From: Micromonospora sp. AMSO31t
GTDB taxonomy: Bacteria > Actinomycetota > Actinomycetes > Mycobacteriales > Micromonosporaceae
Length of the DNA: 64,000 bases
Assembly: GCF_008868175.1 (NCBI RefSeq)
Contig: NZ_WBKT01000015.1
Span: 1 to 64,000, forward strand
Direction of reading: 5' to 3'
How positions within the stretch are numbered: position 1 is the first letter of the stretch; each line of letters starts with the position of its first letter. Of this stretch, positions 10,077-24,537 are shown piece by piece. The notes under the pieces are model-generated. The model did not search any database. It was not told where the DNA came from and saw nothing but the letters and a program-made list of their open reading frames with translations. Position numbers and translations under genes: made by a program.

Positions 10077-10090
10077 GGACAGCGCTGTCC
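10077..10090. promoter_or_regulatory. 14-bp perfect palindrome upstream of ppc, candidate operator
   Basis: GGACAGCGCTGTCC is a perfect palindrome 26 nt upstream of the ppc start. Two-fold symmetric 14-18 bp sites close to a start codon are typical of TetR- or GntR-type repressors. No regulator gene lies next to it, so the binding protein is unknown. Confidence 0.4.
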
Positions 10091-10174
10091 GACTCCCTGG
10101 ATGGTATCCGCGCGAGCCCCGGCCGAAGGAGGGGGATCGCGTGACGATCTGCATTCTGGGACCGGCCGACCGGC

Positions 10175-11224
10175 TCAGCCGGGTGGCCCGCCGGCGGTGT
10201 CCGGGCGGGCGCGGCCGGCCCGGACCGCGCGCCGGTGCGCCCGGAAGATCGTCGCGGTGACCAGCCCGAGGAGCCCGAGCAACGCCCAGAGGGCGAGCCC
10301 GGACAGCGTCCAGCCCATCGAGCGGCGGTCGAAGTAGACCGCCGACTTGATCAGGTCGGTGGTCAGGCCGGGGAGGTTCCACCGGTGCATGCCGCGCATC
10401 CAGGCCGGCAGGAACTCGGGGGCGTAGATGCCGCCCGACCCGGGGTTGCCGAGCACCACCAGCAGCAGGATCACGAGGCCGGTGCCGAGCAGCCCGAGCC
10501 ATGCCTGCACGGCGCTGGCGACCATGGCGGCGGCGAAGACGGCCAGCGCGCCGACCGCCGCGACGGCCGGGATGTCGTGGTGCCAGACGTCGAGCACCGG
10601 GCCCACGACGGTGGCGCCGACGACGCCCAGCACGACTGAGTAGACGGCCAGGGCGGCGATCCGCAGCCCGGCCCGGGGCAGGCTCACCGGGGCGGTGCCG
10701 GTGCTCAGGCCCAGCGCGGTGGAGGCCAGGTAGCCGCCCAGCACGAGGCCGACCGCCAGGTAGAACGGGACCAGCCCGCGCGGGTCGGTCGACTCGACCG
10801 GCACCTCGTCGGTGACCTGGATCGGCAGGTGCGCCTGCTGGGCGGCCTGGCCGAGCAGCTGGGTCACCAGTTCGGTGGCGACCGGGGCGGAGGCGCTGGC
10901 GGTGGCCAGGCGCAACCCGTTGTCGGGGCTGGAGGTGAGCACGCCGTACACCTCGCGGCCCGTCAGGGCGTCGTCGGCGGCGCCCGGGTCGTCGTACTCG
11001 ATGGGTTCGATCTTGTCGGTGCGCTGGCGGACGGCGGCCAGCACGGCCTGCGCGCGCTGGTCGCCGAGGACGACCCCGACGGGCACGTCGTGGGGCCGGG
11101 GCTGGTGCAGCGCGCCCACGTAGGCGGCGATGAACGCGGTGGCCAGGGCCAGCGTGCCGAGCAGCAGCGCCGCCGTCCGGGGCAGCCAGTCGCGTACCGG
11201 AAGGTTCCGCTGCGCCTCGTCCAC
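10175..11224 (-). CDS. ABC-2/Pip-like multi-pass membrane protein
   Basis: A 349-residue membrane protein. One helix (about 14-38) leads into an extracytoplasmic domain (about 40-150); five to six helices follow (about 150-172, 186-211, 220-262, 305-327). This layout is that of the DUF3533/YhgE-Pip and ABC-2 permease-like proteins; I infer the family from layout, not from a signature. The GTG at 11224 gives VDEAQRNLPVRDWLPR before the first helix. No ATPase gene is adjacent, so it is probably not half of a classical transporter. It is divergent from the S66 gene at 11309. Confidence 0.7.
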   Translation of the reverse strand: MDEAQRNLPVRDWLPRTAALLLGTLALATAFIAAYVGALHQPRPHDVPVGVVLGDQRAQAVLAAVRQRTDKIEPIEYDDPGAADDALTGREVYGVLTSSPDNGLRLATASASAPVATELVTQLLGQAAQQAHLPIQVTDEVPVESTDPRGLVPFYLAVGLVLGGYLASTALGLSTGTAPVSLPRAGLRIAALAVYSVVLGVVGATVVGPVLDVWHHDIPAVAAVGALAVFAAAMVASAVQAWLGLLGTGLVILLLVVLGNPGSGGIYAPEFLPAWMRGMHRWNLPGLTTDLIKSAVYFDRRSMGWTLSGLALWALLGLLGLVTATIFRAHRRAVRAGRARPDTAGGPPG

Positions 11225-11308
11225 GCGCTCAGCCTATTGCCCGCATATGCCCGGCTCGGGCGCTTTCTCCGGGCGGAATTCGCTGGCCCGGACCGATAGC
11301 TTCGGATC

Positions 11309-12349
11309 ATGGTGCTGCCCAGCTATCCCCCGAAGCCGAAGCCCGGCGACCGGGTCGCGGTCGTCTCGCCCTCCGCCGGCCTGCCGGGCCTCTTCCCGCA
11401 CGTCCACGAGCTGGGCCTGCGCCGGCTCCGCGAGGAGTTCGGGCTGGAGCCGGTGGAGTACCCGACCACCCGGCAGCTGGGGGCCGACCCGCGGGACCGG
11501 GCGCGCGACCTGACCGCCGCCTTCGCCGACCCCAGCATCACCGCCGTGCTCGCCACGGTCGGCGGGGACGACCTGATCACCGTCACGCCGTTCCTGGACG
11601 ACGCGGTGCTACGGGCCAACCCGAAGCCCTACTACGGCTACTCCGACAACACCAACGTCCTCAACCACCTTCACCGGCTGGGGATCGTCGCCTACCACGG
11701 CGGGTCGGTGCTGGTGCACCTCGGCCGGTCCGGCGCGCCGCACCCGCTGACCGTCGACTCGCTGCGCGCGGCGCTGTTCACCTCCGGCTGGTACGAGCTG
11801 GCTCCCGCGCCCGAGTGGGGCGACGAGCCGCGCGACTGGCGGGACCCGGCGACGCTCGCCGACGAGCCGGTGATGTTCCCCGGCGAGGGCTGGCGCTGGC
11901 ACGGGCCGGCCCGGGTGGTCCAGGGGCGCACCTGGGGCGGCTGCCTGGAGATCGTGCACTGGTTGCTGGCCACCGACCGGGTGCCCTCGGCGGCCGAGCT
12001 GGCCGGATCGGTGCTGATCGTCGAGACGTCCAACGAGCTGCCCGGCGCACAGGAGGTCTTCCGGATCGTGCGTAACCTCGGCGAGCGCGGGCTGCTCGCC
12101 GGCTTCCCGGCGATCGTGGTCGGCCGTCCCAAGGCGTGGGACTTCGACCGGCCGCACACCCTGGACGAGCGCCGGGCCTGGGGCGAGGCGCAGCGGGAAG
12201 CGATCCTCCGGGCCCTCGCGCCGTACGCCGACGACCCGGTGGTGGTCTTCGACGTCGACCTCGGCCACACCGACCCGCAGCTGATCATCCCGTACGGCGG
12301 CGAGATCCGCGTCGACGCGGCCAATCGCCGCATCGCGGTCCGCTACTGA
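11309..12349 (+). CDS. S66 family peptidase (LD-carboxypeptidase/MccF-like)
   Basis: A 346-residue enzyme. The N-terminus GDRVAVVSPSAGLPG and the nucleophile region YYGYSDNTNVLNHL (Ser in GYSD) mark the S66 family, which cleaves L,D-bonds in murein peptides or detoxifies microcin-type acyl nucleotides. The expected catalytic Glu is in LIVETSNE and the His in DLGHTDPQ near the C-terminus. The long insertion and lack of a signal peptide favour the MccF-like cytoplasmic branch over the murein-recycling branch, but I cannot be certain. The ATG at 11309 follows TAGCTT (11297-11302) by 6 nt, so it is probably leaderless. Confidence 0.85.
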   Translation: MVLPSYPPKPKPGDRVAVVSPSAGLPGLFPHVHELGLRRLREEFGLEPVEYPTTRQLGADPRDRARDLTAAFADPSITAVLATVGGDDLITVTPFLDDAVLRANPKPYYGYSDNTNVLNHLHRLGIVAYHGGSVLVHLGRSGAPHPLTVDSLRAALFTSGWYELAPAPEWGDEPRDWRDPATLADEPVMFPGEGWRWHGPARVVQGRTWGGCLEIVHWLLATDRVPSAAELAGSVLIVETSNELPGAQEVFRIVRNLGERGLLAGFPAIVVGRPKAWDFDRPHTLDERRAWGEAQREAILRALAPYADDPVVVFDVDLGHTDPQLIIPYGGEIRVDAANRRIAVRY

Positions 12350-12354
12350 GAGGC

Positions 12355-12402
12355 GATCTTGGTAGGAAACGGCCCCCAGAGGGGCCACCTCATACCAAGA
12401 TC
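12355..12402. terminator. Imperfect 22-bp hairpin between convergent genes
   Basis: Arms 12355-12376 and 12381-12402 pair at 18 of 22 positions around a 4-nt loop. The outer ten pairs (GATCTTGGTA) are unusually AT-rich for this genome. It closes both the S66 gene and the cyclase gene, and it resembles two other imperfect hairpins in the window (18952-19011 and 27654-27718), so it may also be a dispersed repeat. Confidence 0.7.
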
Positions 12403-12404
12403 TC

Positions 12405-13313
12405 TCAGTCGATGGCGGCGAAGGCGCGGACCGGGAAGGTGCCCATGCCGGCCACGCGCGGCGGGGCGGCCGTGAAGCGGAAGCCTTCCGGGGGTAAGGC
12501 CGTCAGGTTGGTCAGGTGTTCCACGATCGGGATGCCGGCGGCGAGCAGGGCACTGTGGGCCGGGCGCTCACCGGCCGCCGCGGGGGTCATGTCGTCGATG
12601 TTGATCGAGTCGATGCCGACCAGCGCCGCTCCCGCCTCGACCAGCCAGTCGGCGCCGTCGGCGGTCAGGTAGGGCGCATCGGGGCCGGCGTACCGGTCGG
12701 TGCCGAAGTGCCTGTCCCAGCCGGTGTGCAGCAGCACCGCCCGGCCGGCCACCTCGTACGGGGCGAGGAGCAGCCGGTCCACCGCCCGGGTGCCGGCCGG
12801 TACGCGCACCACCACCCCGGGCAGGTCGGCGAGGCGATCCAGCGGGACGCCGGTCAGGTCGGGGCCGTCCGCCCAGCGGTGCGCCGGGGCGTCCACGTAG
12901 GTGCCGGTGTTGGCGATCATGTCGATCCGGGCCACGTGGAACTCGACGCCCGGCGCGTACCGCTCCCGGGACGCCTCGCGGGTCAGCCAGTCGGTGATCC
13001 GGGGCGGCTGCCAGCCGGGCAGGGTGATCATGCCGTCGGTGACCACGTGGCTGAGCTCGACGAGGCGCCGCCCGCCGGCCGCCGGGGCGGCCACCCCGCG
13101 ACCGCCCTTGTGGGGCTCCTCCACGACGGTCCGGTTGGTGATCCGCACCTCGCCGACCATGAGCAGGCCGAGGTGCCGCACGAGGAGCGCGGCCAGTTCG
13201 TCGTCGGTGATCTCCGGCCCCGGGATGTCCAGCCGGAATCCGTCGGTCCGCAGCCCGCCGCCGTTCGCGAAGATCACCTCGGCGTCGAAGACCGCGCGGT
13301 ACTCACCCGTCAT
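12405..13313 (-). CDS. Cyclase family (kynurenine formamidase-like) protein with N-terminal extension; carries a TTA codon
   Basis: A 302-residue protein. Residues about 85-300 match the cyclase/formamidase fold (LVELSHVVTDGMITLPG, then DAPAHRWADG). Residues 1-75 are a separate N-terminal domain (TGEYRAVFDAEVIFANGGG) of unknown role. The usual zinc motif HxxxHxD reads NTGTYVD here (Asn135, Tyr139, Asp141), so two metal ligands are replaced. Codon 273 (12495-12497) is TTA, the leucine codon read only by the tRNA at 40114, so translation may depend on that tRNA. The ATG at 13313 has GGTGAGG close upstream; a GTG three codons earlier lacks such a site. It is probably a hydrolase, with unknown substrate. 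Confidence 0.8.
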   Translation of the reverse strand: MTGEYRAVFDAEVIFANGGGLRTDGFRLDIPGPEITDDELAALLVRHLGLLMVGEVRITNRTVVEEPHKGGRGVAAPAAGGRRLVELSHVVTDGMITLPGWQPPRITDWLTREASRERYAPGVEFHVARIDMIANTGTYVDAPAHRWADGPDLTGVPLDRLADLPGVVVRVPAGTRAVDRLLLAPYEVAGRAVLLHTGWDRHFGTDRYAGPDAPYLTADGADWLVEAGAALVGIDSINIDDMTPAAAGERPAHSALLAAGIPIVEHLTNLTALPPEGFRFTAAPPRVAGMGTFPVRAFAAID

Positions 13314-13477
13314 GCGCCTCACCGCACCATGGGGCCCCGGCCCCCGTCAAGATCCATGTCGGCGCACCGGCTGCGGCCCGGAATGTCCGCGCAGCGGGAT
13401 AGTCTCGAACGGTGCACCCCCCGTCCGGCTGGACGAGGGGTCGTCGCCGTGCGTCGACCTCCTGGAAGTGATCGCTG

Positions 13478-17122
<3,645 letters not shown>

Positions 17123-17169
17123 GGTGGGCGGCGTCACAGCCGGGCCCGGGGCGTGAGAGAGTGGCCGTC

Positions 17170-17970
17170 ATGCGTGCTCGCCGTCTCATCGCCGCCGCCA
17201 GCGTCGCGGCCCTCGCTGCGCTCTCCCTCGCCGCCTGCGGGCGGTCCGCCCCGGACGTCGCCGCGTACGTCGGGGACACGAGCTACTCGATCGACCGGGT
17301 CAACGCCATCCGGGACGAGGCCGCGCAGGCGTACGCCGGGGTGGTCAAGGCCGCCGAGGAGCAGGGCCAGACCGTTCCGGCCGAGCTGCGCGAGGTCGAC
17401 CTGGACGGGCAGGACGTGGTCAACCTGCTGGTCGGCCTCGACCTGGGCAAGCGGATCGTCGCCGACAAGAAGCTCCAGGTGGCCGACCAGATCAGCGCGG
17501 CCGACATCGGCCAGGCGCTGCGCGTCCCGGACACCGAGTACGCGAAGCTCGCCGCCGAGTGGTACGACGTCTTCAACGCGCTGGGCCAGGGGCTGCCGAA
17601 GGCGGAGCTCTCCGACGCCGACACCGCCGCCGTCTACGGGGCGCTGGTGAAGGCGAACGTGGCGCGTCCCGGCTGGACGACCGAGCAGCAGCGCGAGGCG
17701 TTCTCCGACCCCTCCATCGCGCCGCAGGTCTCGGCCGTGGTGGGCCTCAGCGAGGCGCTCAAGGAGCAGGTCGACCGGCAGGACGTGCGGGTGAACCCCC
17801 GCTACCCGACCCTGGCCGTGCCCGCCGTGCTCCAGATCCAGTCGCAGAACGTCAACCTCTACGACCTGCCGTACGTGGACGGCGCGGACCAGGTGACCGA
17901 CATCTCCACCCCGGAGCCGGAGTCGACCGAGCCGGGTTCGGCCGAGCCGAGCGCGTCGGTGGCGCCCTGA
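17170..17970 (+). CDS. SurA N-terminal domain lipoprotein
   Basis: A 266-residue predicted lipoprotein. The signal peptide MRARRLIAAASVAALAALS ends in the lipobox LAAC (Cys20). The mature part (about 25-220) is mainly helical and has the start of a SurA-type chaperone domain (AAYVGDTSYSIDRVNAI), followed by a Glu/Ser/Pro-rich tail. No peptidyl-prolyl isomerase domain is present. Location right after mfd and 2 nt before mazG matches the actinobacterial arrangement. It probably acts as an extracytoplasmic folding factor; this is inferred from the domain only. The ATG at 17170 is the start that gives a complete signal peptide. Confidence 0.82.
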   Translation: MRARRLIAAASVAALAALSLAACGRSAPDVAAYVGDTSYSIDRVNAIRDEAAQAYAGVVKAAEEQGQTVPAELREVDLDGQDVVNLLVGLDLGKRIVADKKLQVADQISAADIGQALRVPDTEYAKLAAEWYDVFNALGQGLPKAELSDADTAAVYGALVKANVARPGWTTEQQREAFSDPSIAPQVSAVVGLSEALKEQVDRQDVRVNPRYPTLAVPAVLQIQSQNVNLYDLPYVDGADQVTDISTPEPESTEPGSAEPSASVAP

Positions 17971-17972
17971 GC

Positions 17973-18956
17973 ATGACCGCGCGCATCGTCCTGCTCGTCA
18001 CCTCGCCCCGGCTGCCGGCCGGCCTGTTGACCGCACCCGCCTGGGACGTGGTCCGCTCGGCACCGGTGCTGGCGGGCGCCGAGAGTGAACTGGCCACGGC
18101 GGTCCGGTCGACGGGCGCCGAGGTCACGGTGGTGACCGAGGGCGCCACGCAGGCGTTGCTCGACGCGGCGGCCGCGCACGGCAGCGCGGTGTGGCTGGCC
18201 GGCCCGGCCGGCGACGAGGCGCTCGCGCGCGAGCTGGGGCTGCGGCTGGCCCGCCAGCCCGGTCTCGCCGAGCTGGAGCTGATGTACGGCTCGTGGGATC
18301 CGCCGGGGGCCCGGCTGCTCGACGCGGTCGAGGTGATGGACCGGCTCGCCTCGCCGGGCGGTGACCCGTGGAAGCGGGCGCAGACCCACCGCAGCCTCGC
18401 CGGCTTCCTGCTGGAGGAGTGCTACGAGGCGTACGACGCGATCAGCGCCGACGACACCGACGCGCTCCGCGAGGAGTTGGGCGACGTGCTGCTCCAGGTG
18501 CTGCTGCACGCCCGGCTGGCCGAGGACCTGCCGGAGGGGAAGCGCTGGACGATCGACGACGTGGCCGGCGGCCTGGTCGACAAGATGGTCCGCCGCAACC
18601 CGCACGTGTTCTCGGGTGAGCAGGCCGGCTCGATCGAGGAGATCGAGGCGAACTGGGAGCGGATCAAGCGGGCCGAGAAGACCCGCGAGTCGGTGCTGGA
18701 CGGCATCGCGCTGAGCCAGCCCGCGCTCGCCCTGGCCGCGAAGATCCTGGACCGCGCGGGCCGGATCGGCCTGGCCGTCCCGCCGCCGCTGGCGGAGTCG
18801 CAGGTCGACCCCGAGGCGCGACTCGGCGCCGGCCTGCTGGCCACGGTCGCCGCCGCGAGGCAGGCCGGCATCGACCCCGAGGCGGCCCTGCGCCGCGCCG
18901 CCCTGGCGTACGCCGACGCCGTCCGCGCCGCCGAACGCGCCGCCCCGTCGAGTTGA
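17973..18956 (+). CDS. mazG: Nucleoside triphosphate pyrophosphohydrolase MazG
   Basis: A 327-residue protein. The MazG catalytic helices are in the middle (about 125-225): LLEECYEAYDAI and EELGDVLLQVLLHARLAE supply the metal-binding ExxE and ExxD acids, and KMVRRNPHVF is the family signature. Residues 1-110 form a variable N-terminal part found in actinobacterial MazG. The enzyme hydrolyses NTPs and dNTPs to NMPs and cleans up damaged nucleotides. The ATG at 17973 starts 2 nt after the lipoprotein stop, so translation is probably coupled. The stop codon lies inside the left arm of the hairpin at 18952-19011. Confidence 0.93.
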   Translation: MTARIVLLVTSPRLPAGLLTAPAWDVVRSAPVLAGAESELATAVRSTGAEVTVVTEGATQALLDAAAAHGSAVWLAGPAGDEALARELGLRLARQPGLAELELMYGSWDPPGARLLDAVEVMDRLASPGGDPWKRAQTHRSLAGFLLEECYEAYDAISADDTDALREELGDVLLQVLLHARLAEDLPEGKRWTIDDVAGGLVDKMVRRNPHVFSGEQAGSIEEIEANWERIKRAEKTRESVLDGIALSQPALALAAKILDRAGRIGLAVPPPLAESQVDPEARLGAGLLATVAAARQAGIDPEAALRRAALAYADAVRAAERAAPSS

Positions 18957-19011
18957 CCAGGAGCTTCGTGTCGGCGGGACCGGCCTTCCCGACGCGAACT
19001 TCTTGATCAAC
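18952..19011 (+). terminator. Imperfect 23-bp hairpin overlapping the mazG stop
   Basis: Arms 18952-18974 and 18989-19011 pair at 21 of 23 positions when G-U pairs are counted, around a 14-nt loop. The outer sequence GTTGA(C/T)CA is AT-richer than the surroundings. It probably terminates the mfd-mazG transcript; it may also be a copy of a dispersed genomic hairpin. Confidence 0.7.
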
Positions 19012-19052
19012 GCAGGCGGCGGCGGTCGGTGGGGGTCGGTAGGGTCGTCGGC

Positions 19053-20672
19053 ATGGAGTCGTTCGTGCCGCTCGCTGAGCGGATCGTCGAGGCGTTGCTG
19101 GAGAGCCGGCCCGGGCTGGCCACCTCGGCCGGGGACCACCGGTACGACGACCGGCTGCCCGACCTGTCCGCCGACGCCCTCGCCGCCGACCAGGCGATGC
19201 TCAAGGACGCGGCCGACGCGCTCTCCGAGATCGACCCCGACTCGCTCGACGTCGAGGAGCGGGTCGACCACGCGCTGCTGAGCAGCCTGGTCGACCGGGG
19301 GCTGTTCGAGGCGACCGAGATCCGCGGCCACGAGTGGGACCCGCTGCGGCACAATCCCGGCCCGCTGCTGCACGCCCTCATGGCCCGCCCGTACGCGCCG
19401 GTCGAGGAGCGCCTGACCCACCTGGCCGGGCGGCTGGCGGCCGTACCCGACGCCCTGGCGACCGCGCGCGCGACGCTGCGCGACATGCCGCGGGTCCACG
19501 CCGAGACGGCGGTCGGGCAGTTCACCGGCACGGCGGCGCTGATCCGCGACGAGGTGCCCGGGCTGCTCGCCGAGGCGCCCGCGCTGCACGACCGGGTCGA
19601 GCCGGCCGCCACCGCGGCGATCGCCGCACTGGAGGAGTTCGTGGCGTGGCTGCGCGGCGGCCTGGCCGCGGACGCCGGCCCGGGGCGGGACCCCCGGCTC
19701 GGCCGGCGCCGCTGGGAGGCGCGGCTCTGGCACACGCTCGACACCGAGCTGAGCGCGGCCGAGGTCCAGCGCCGCGCCTGGGCCAACCTCGACCGGGTCA
19801 CCGCCGAGATCCGCGCGGCGGCCGTCGAGCTGGTGGGTGGCCCGGCCGACGACGAGACGGTCCGCCGGGCGCTGGACCTGCTGGCCGCCGAGCACCCGGA
19901 CGACGCCACCATCGTCGACCTCACCTCGGTCACGCTCGACGAGGCGAGCGACTTCGTCCGGGCCCACGACCTGGTCAGCCTGGTCGACGACCCGTGCGTG
20001 ATCCAGGAGATGCCGGAGTTCGCCCGGGGCGTGGCGGTGGCCTACTGCGACTCGCCCGGCCCGCTGGAGACGGCGGACGTGCCGACGTTCTACTGCATCG
20101 CGCCCACCCCGGCGGACTGGCCGGCGCAGCGGGTCGAGTCGTTCTACCGCGAATACAACGACCACATGATCCGCAACCTGACCGTGCACGAGGCGATGCC
20201 CGGCCACTTCCTCCAGCTCGCCCACGCCCGCCGCTACGCCGGCCCGACCCGGGTCCGCGCGCTCACCGAGTCCGGCGTGTTCATCGAGGGCTGGGCGGTC
20301 TACACCGAGGAGCTGATGGCCGGGCTGGGCTTCGGCGGGCTGCCGGTCCGGCTCCAGCAGCTCAAGATGCAGCTCCGGATGACCATCAACGCGCTGCTCG
20401 ACCAGCTCGTGCACTGCGAGGACCTGCCCGAGTCCGAGGCCATGGCGCTGATGACCGGGCGCGGCTTCCAGGAGGAGGGCGAGGCGGCCGGCAAGTGGCG
20501 GCGGGCCCTGCTCACCTCGACCCAGCTCTCCACCTACTTCGTCGGCTACAGCGAGATGGCCGACGTCGCCCGCGCCCGACCGGCCGGGGTGTCACCGCGC
20601 GACTGGCACGACGCCATGCTGGCGCACGACTGCCCGCCGCCCCGCCACCTGCGGACCCTGCTGGGCATCTGA
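19053..20672 (+). CDS. DUF885 family metallopeptidase-like protein
   Basis: A 539-residue mainly helical protein. The motif VHEAMPGHFLQLAH (about residue 377) is the HExxxGH zinc signature of DUF885, and a downstream Glu in FIEGWAVYTEEL fits the third ligand. Members are thought to be oligopeptidases or carboxypeptidases; no signal peptide is present, so it is probably cytoplasmic. The ATG at 19053 lies 7 nt after TAGGGT (19040-19045), consistent with a leaderless mRNA. It converges on nudC with only 9 nt between the stops and no room for a hairpin. Confidence 0.87.
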   Translation: MESFVPLAERIVEALLESRPGLATSAGDHRYDDRLPDLSADALAADQAMLKDAADALSEIDPDSLDVEERVDHALLSSLVDRGLFEATEIRGHEWDPLRHNPGPLLHALMARPYAPVEERLTHLAGRLAAVPDALATARATLRDMPRVHAETAVGQFTGTAALIRDEVPGLLAEAPALHDRVEPAATAAIAALEEFVAWLRGGLAADAGPGRDPRLGRRRWEARLWHTLDTELSAAEVQRRAWANLDRVTAEIRAAAVELVGGPADDETVRRALDLLAAEHPDDATIVDLTSVTLDEASDFVRAHDLVSLVDDPCVIQEMPEFARGVAVAYCDSPGPLETADVPTFYCIAPTPADWPAQRVESFYREYNDHMIRNLTVHEAMPGHFLQLAHARRYAGPTRVRALTESGVFIEGWAVYTEELMAGLGFGGLPVRLQQLKMQLRMTINALLDQLVHCEDLPESEAMALMTGRGFQEEGEAAGKWRRALLTSTQLSTYFVGYSEMADVARARPAGVSPRDWHDAMLAHDCPPPRHLRTLLGI

Positions 20673-20681
20673 CGGCCGGCG

Positions 20682-21547
20682 CTACCCGTCGGCGGCGACC
20701 GCGTCGACCAGCCAGCGCGACAGGGAGTACGCCGGGGGCAGCTCCGCGGGCAGCGCGTCCACCGGGAACCAGCGCGCCTCGGTCAGCTCCTTGGGGTCGA
20801 CCACCGGCTCGGCGGCCGGGTCGGTGACGGTGGCGGTGAAGCCGGTGAGCAGGGTGCCCGGGCCGGACATCGCCCAGGGCTGGCTGTCCACGTAGGTGGG
20901 CCGCCCGATCGTCAGGCCGACCTCTTCGGCGACCTCCCGGTGGGCGGCCGCCTCCAGCGACTCGCCCGCCTCGACGAACCCGGCGACCAGCGCCCACAGC
21001 GACGTCGGCCCGTAGGCGTGCCGGACGAGCAGCAGCTCGTCGGGGCCGCCGGCCGGGCCCGGGCGGGTGATCGCCACCAGCACCGCCACGGAGAGCGGCA
21101 GGAACGTGGTGAGCCCGCAGGCGGGGCAGCGCCGGGCGGTCTCTCCCGGCACGTCGGTCAGCTCGGCCCGGCACGCCCCGCACCACCGGTGCGTACGCCG
21201 CCAGGTGACCACGGCGAGCGCCCGCCCGGCCAGGTCCGCCGGCGCCGCGGGCAGTTCGGCGGCGAGGCCCCGCCACCCGCGCCAGCGCCCGGGCAGCGCC
21301 GTGGGGTCGGCCACGTCGGCCGCCCAGGCCGGGACCCCGTCCAGCGTGCCGACCGGCACCCAGTCGGCGGCGGCGGTCAGCTCGCCGATCCGGGGGAACC
21401 GGCCGTCCGGGCCGGTGAGCAGCTTGCGCCCGGCCACGGCCAGGGCCAGGTCGTCCGGGTGCGGCGGCCGGCCGTGGTCGGCGGCGGGCAGGAAGCCGGC
21501 CCGGCCGACGGCACCGTTCCGGCTGGACGGGAGGTCGAGCCGGTCGG

Positions 21548-21551
<4 letters not shown>
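20682..21551 (-). CDS. nudC: NAD(+) diphosphatase / deNADding enzyme NudC
   Basis: A 289-residue Nudix hydrolase. A four-cysteine zinc ribbon (CGAC then CPAC, about 130-155) precedes the Nudix domain. The Nudix box is GFVEAGESLEAAAHREVAEEVGL in sense (positions about 198-220; key residues G, E, RE, EE, G) and SQPWAMSG further on is the NudC-type signature. The enzyme splits NAD(H) into NMN(H) and AMP and can remove NAD caps from RNA. The GTG at 21551 overlaps the stop of the upstream lipoprotein gene (GTGA), so the two genes are translationally coupled. Confidence 0.92.
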
Positions 21552-23792
<2,241 letters not shown>

Positions 23793-23821
23793 GCCGAGAG
23801 CTCCGGGGGAGGGGTGTGACG

Positions 23822-24457
23822 ATGCAGCAGCGCCGCACACCGGGTGGCCAGCGGCCCGCCCGTCGGCCGGGTCAGGCCGGCCGGGCGGGCGGGGCCCGGG
23901 TCCGGTCGTCGGTCCGGGACACCGGCGTCCGCGCCGAGCCGCGCGCCGCCGGCCGGTCGCCCGGCGCCACCCGCGCCACCGAGGGGGTACGCTCCGCGAG
24001 CCGCCCCGCGGCGGCCCGGCGCACCGCGGCCGGCGGCACCGTCAAGCGGCTCACCGCACCCCAACCCCGGCGCTTCACCGGGCGCGCCACCGTGCTGTTC
24101 GCGGTGCTGATCGCGCTCGCCCTGGCCTACACCTACCCGGTCCGCGTCTACCTGGACCAGCAGGCCGACATCGAGCGGATGGAAGCGTCCCAGCAGCGGC
24201 AGCGTGAGCTGATCCAGGAACTCTCCGCCGAGGCGGAGAAGTGGAAGGACCCGGCGTACATCGAGACGCAGGCCCGGCAGCGGTTCTTCATGGGCCGGCC
24301 CGGCGAGACCCTGCTGGTGGTGCTCTCCGACCCGGAGGGTGCCGCCAAGGACGCCGGCAAGGGCGCGAAGCCGGGGCCGCCGAAGCCACCCGACCCCTGG
24401 TACGACACCCTGTGGTCGAGCGTGCAGGCGGCCAACGCCGAGCGCCCCGACAAGTGA
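23822..24457 (+). CDS. Septum formation initiator family protein (FtsB/DivIC-like)
   Basis: A 211-residue single-pass membrane protein. Residues 1-80 are a basic, disordered cytoplasmic region rich in Arg, Ala and Gly. The transmembrane helix is about 84-103 (TVLFAVLIALALAYTYPV), followed by a coiled coil (about 108-140) and the family motif KWKDPAYIETQARQRF with a conserved MGRPGET. It belongs to the FtsB/DivIC group that links FtsQ/DivIB and FtsL in the divisome. The ATG at 23822 sits 9 nt after GGGGGAGG; an in-frame GTG at 23816 is too close to that site. Its place after eno is conserved in actinobacteria. Confidence 0.9.
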   Translation: MQQRRTPGGQRPARRPGQAGRAGGARVRSSVRDTGVRAEPRAAGRSPGATRATEGVRSASRPAAARRTAAGGTVKRLTAPQPRRFTGRATVLFAVLIALALAYTYPVRVYLDQQADIERMEASQQRQRELIQELSAEAEKWKDPAYIETQARQRFFMGRPGETLLVVLSDPEGAAKDAGKGAKPGPPKPPDPWYDTLWSSVQAANAERPDK

Positions 24458-24477
24458 TCGACAGACGAGCGAGGCAC

Positions 24478-24530
24478 CGTGAGCGCGAGGAGTGAGCCGG
24501 GTCTGCGAGCCCCGCAGTCGCGAACGAAGG
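24478..24530 (+). repeat. Possible dispersed intergenic repeat
   Basis: The gap between the ftsB-like gene and the DUF501 gene holds a motif-like stretch (GTGAGCGCGAGGAGTGAGCC, then GCCCCGCAGTCGCGAACGAA). From memory, near-identical sequences recur between genes in Micromonospora-type genomes. There is only one copy in this window, so the call rests on recall and should be tested by a genome search. Confidence 0.35.
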
Positions 24531-24537
24531 CGAATCT

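Noticed and set aside
7577-10144. Open frame of 855 codons on the plus strand opposite ppc
   Set aside because: Antisense shadow of ppc with biased composition and no motif.
18270-18282. Further copy of the GAGCTGATGTC repeat in mazG
   Set aside because: It matches 10 of 11 nt but lies in coding sequence encoding ELMY with no flanking similarity; taken as chance.
17859-20414. Open frame of 851 codons on the minus strand across mazG and DUF885
   Set aside because: It spans two clear genes in antisense and an intergenic hairpin, with no recognisable domain.
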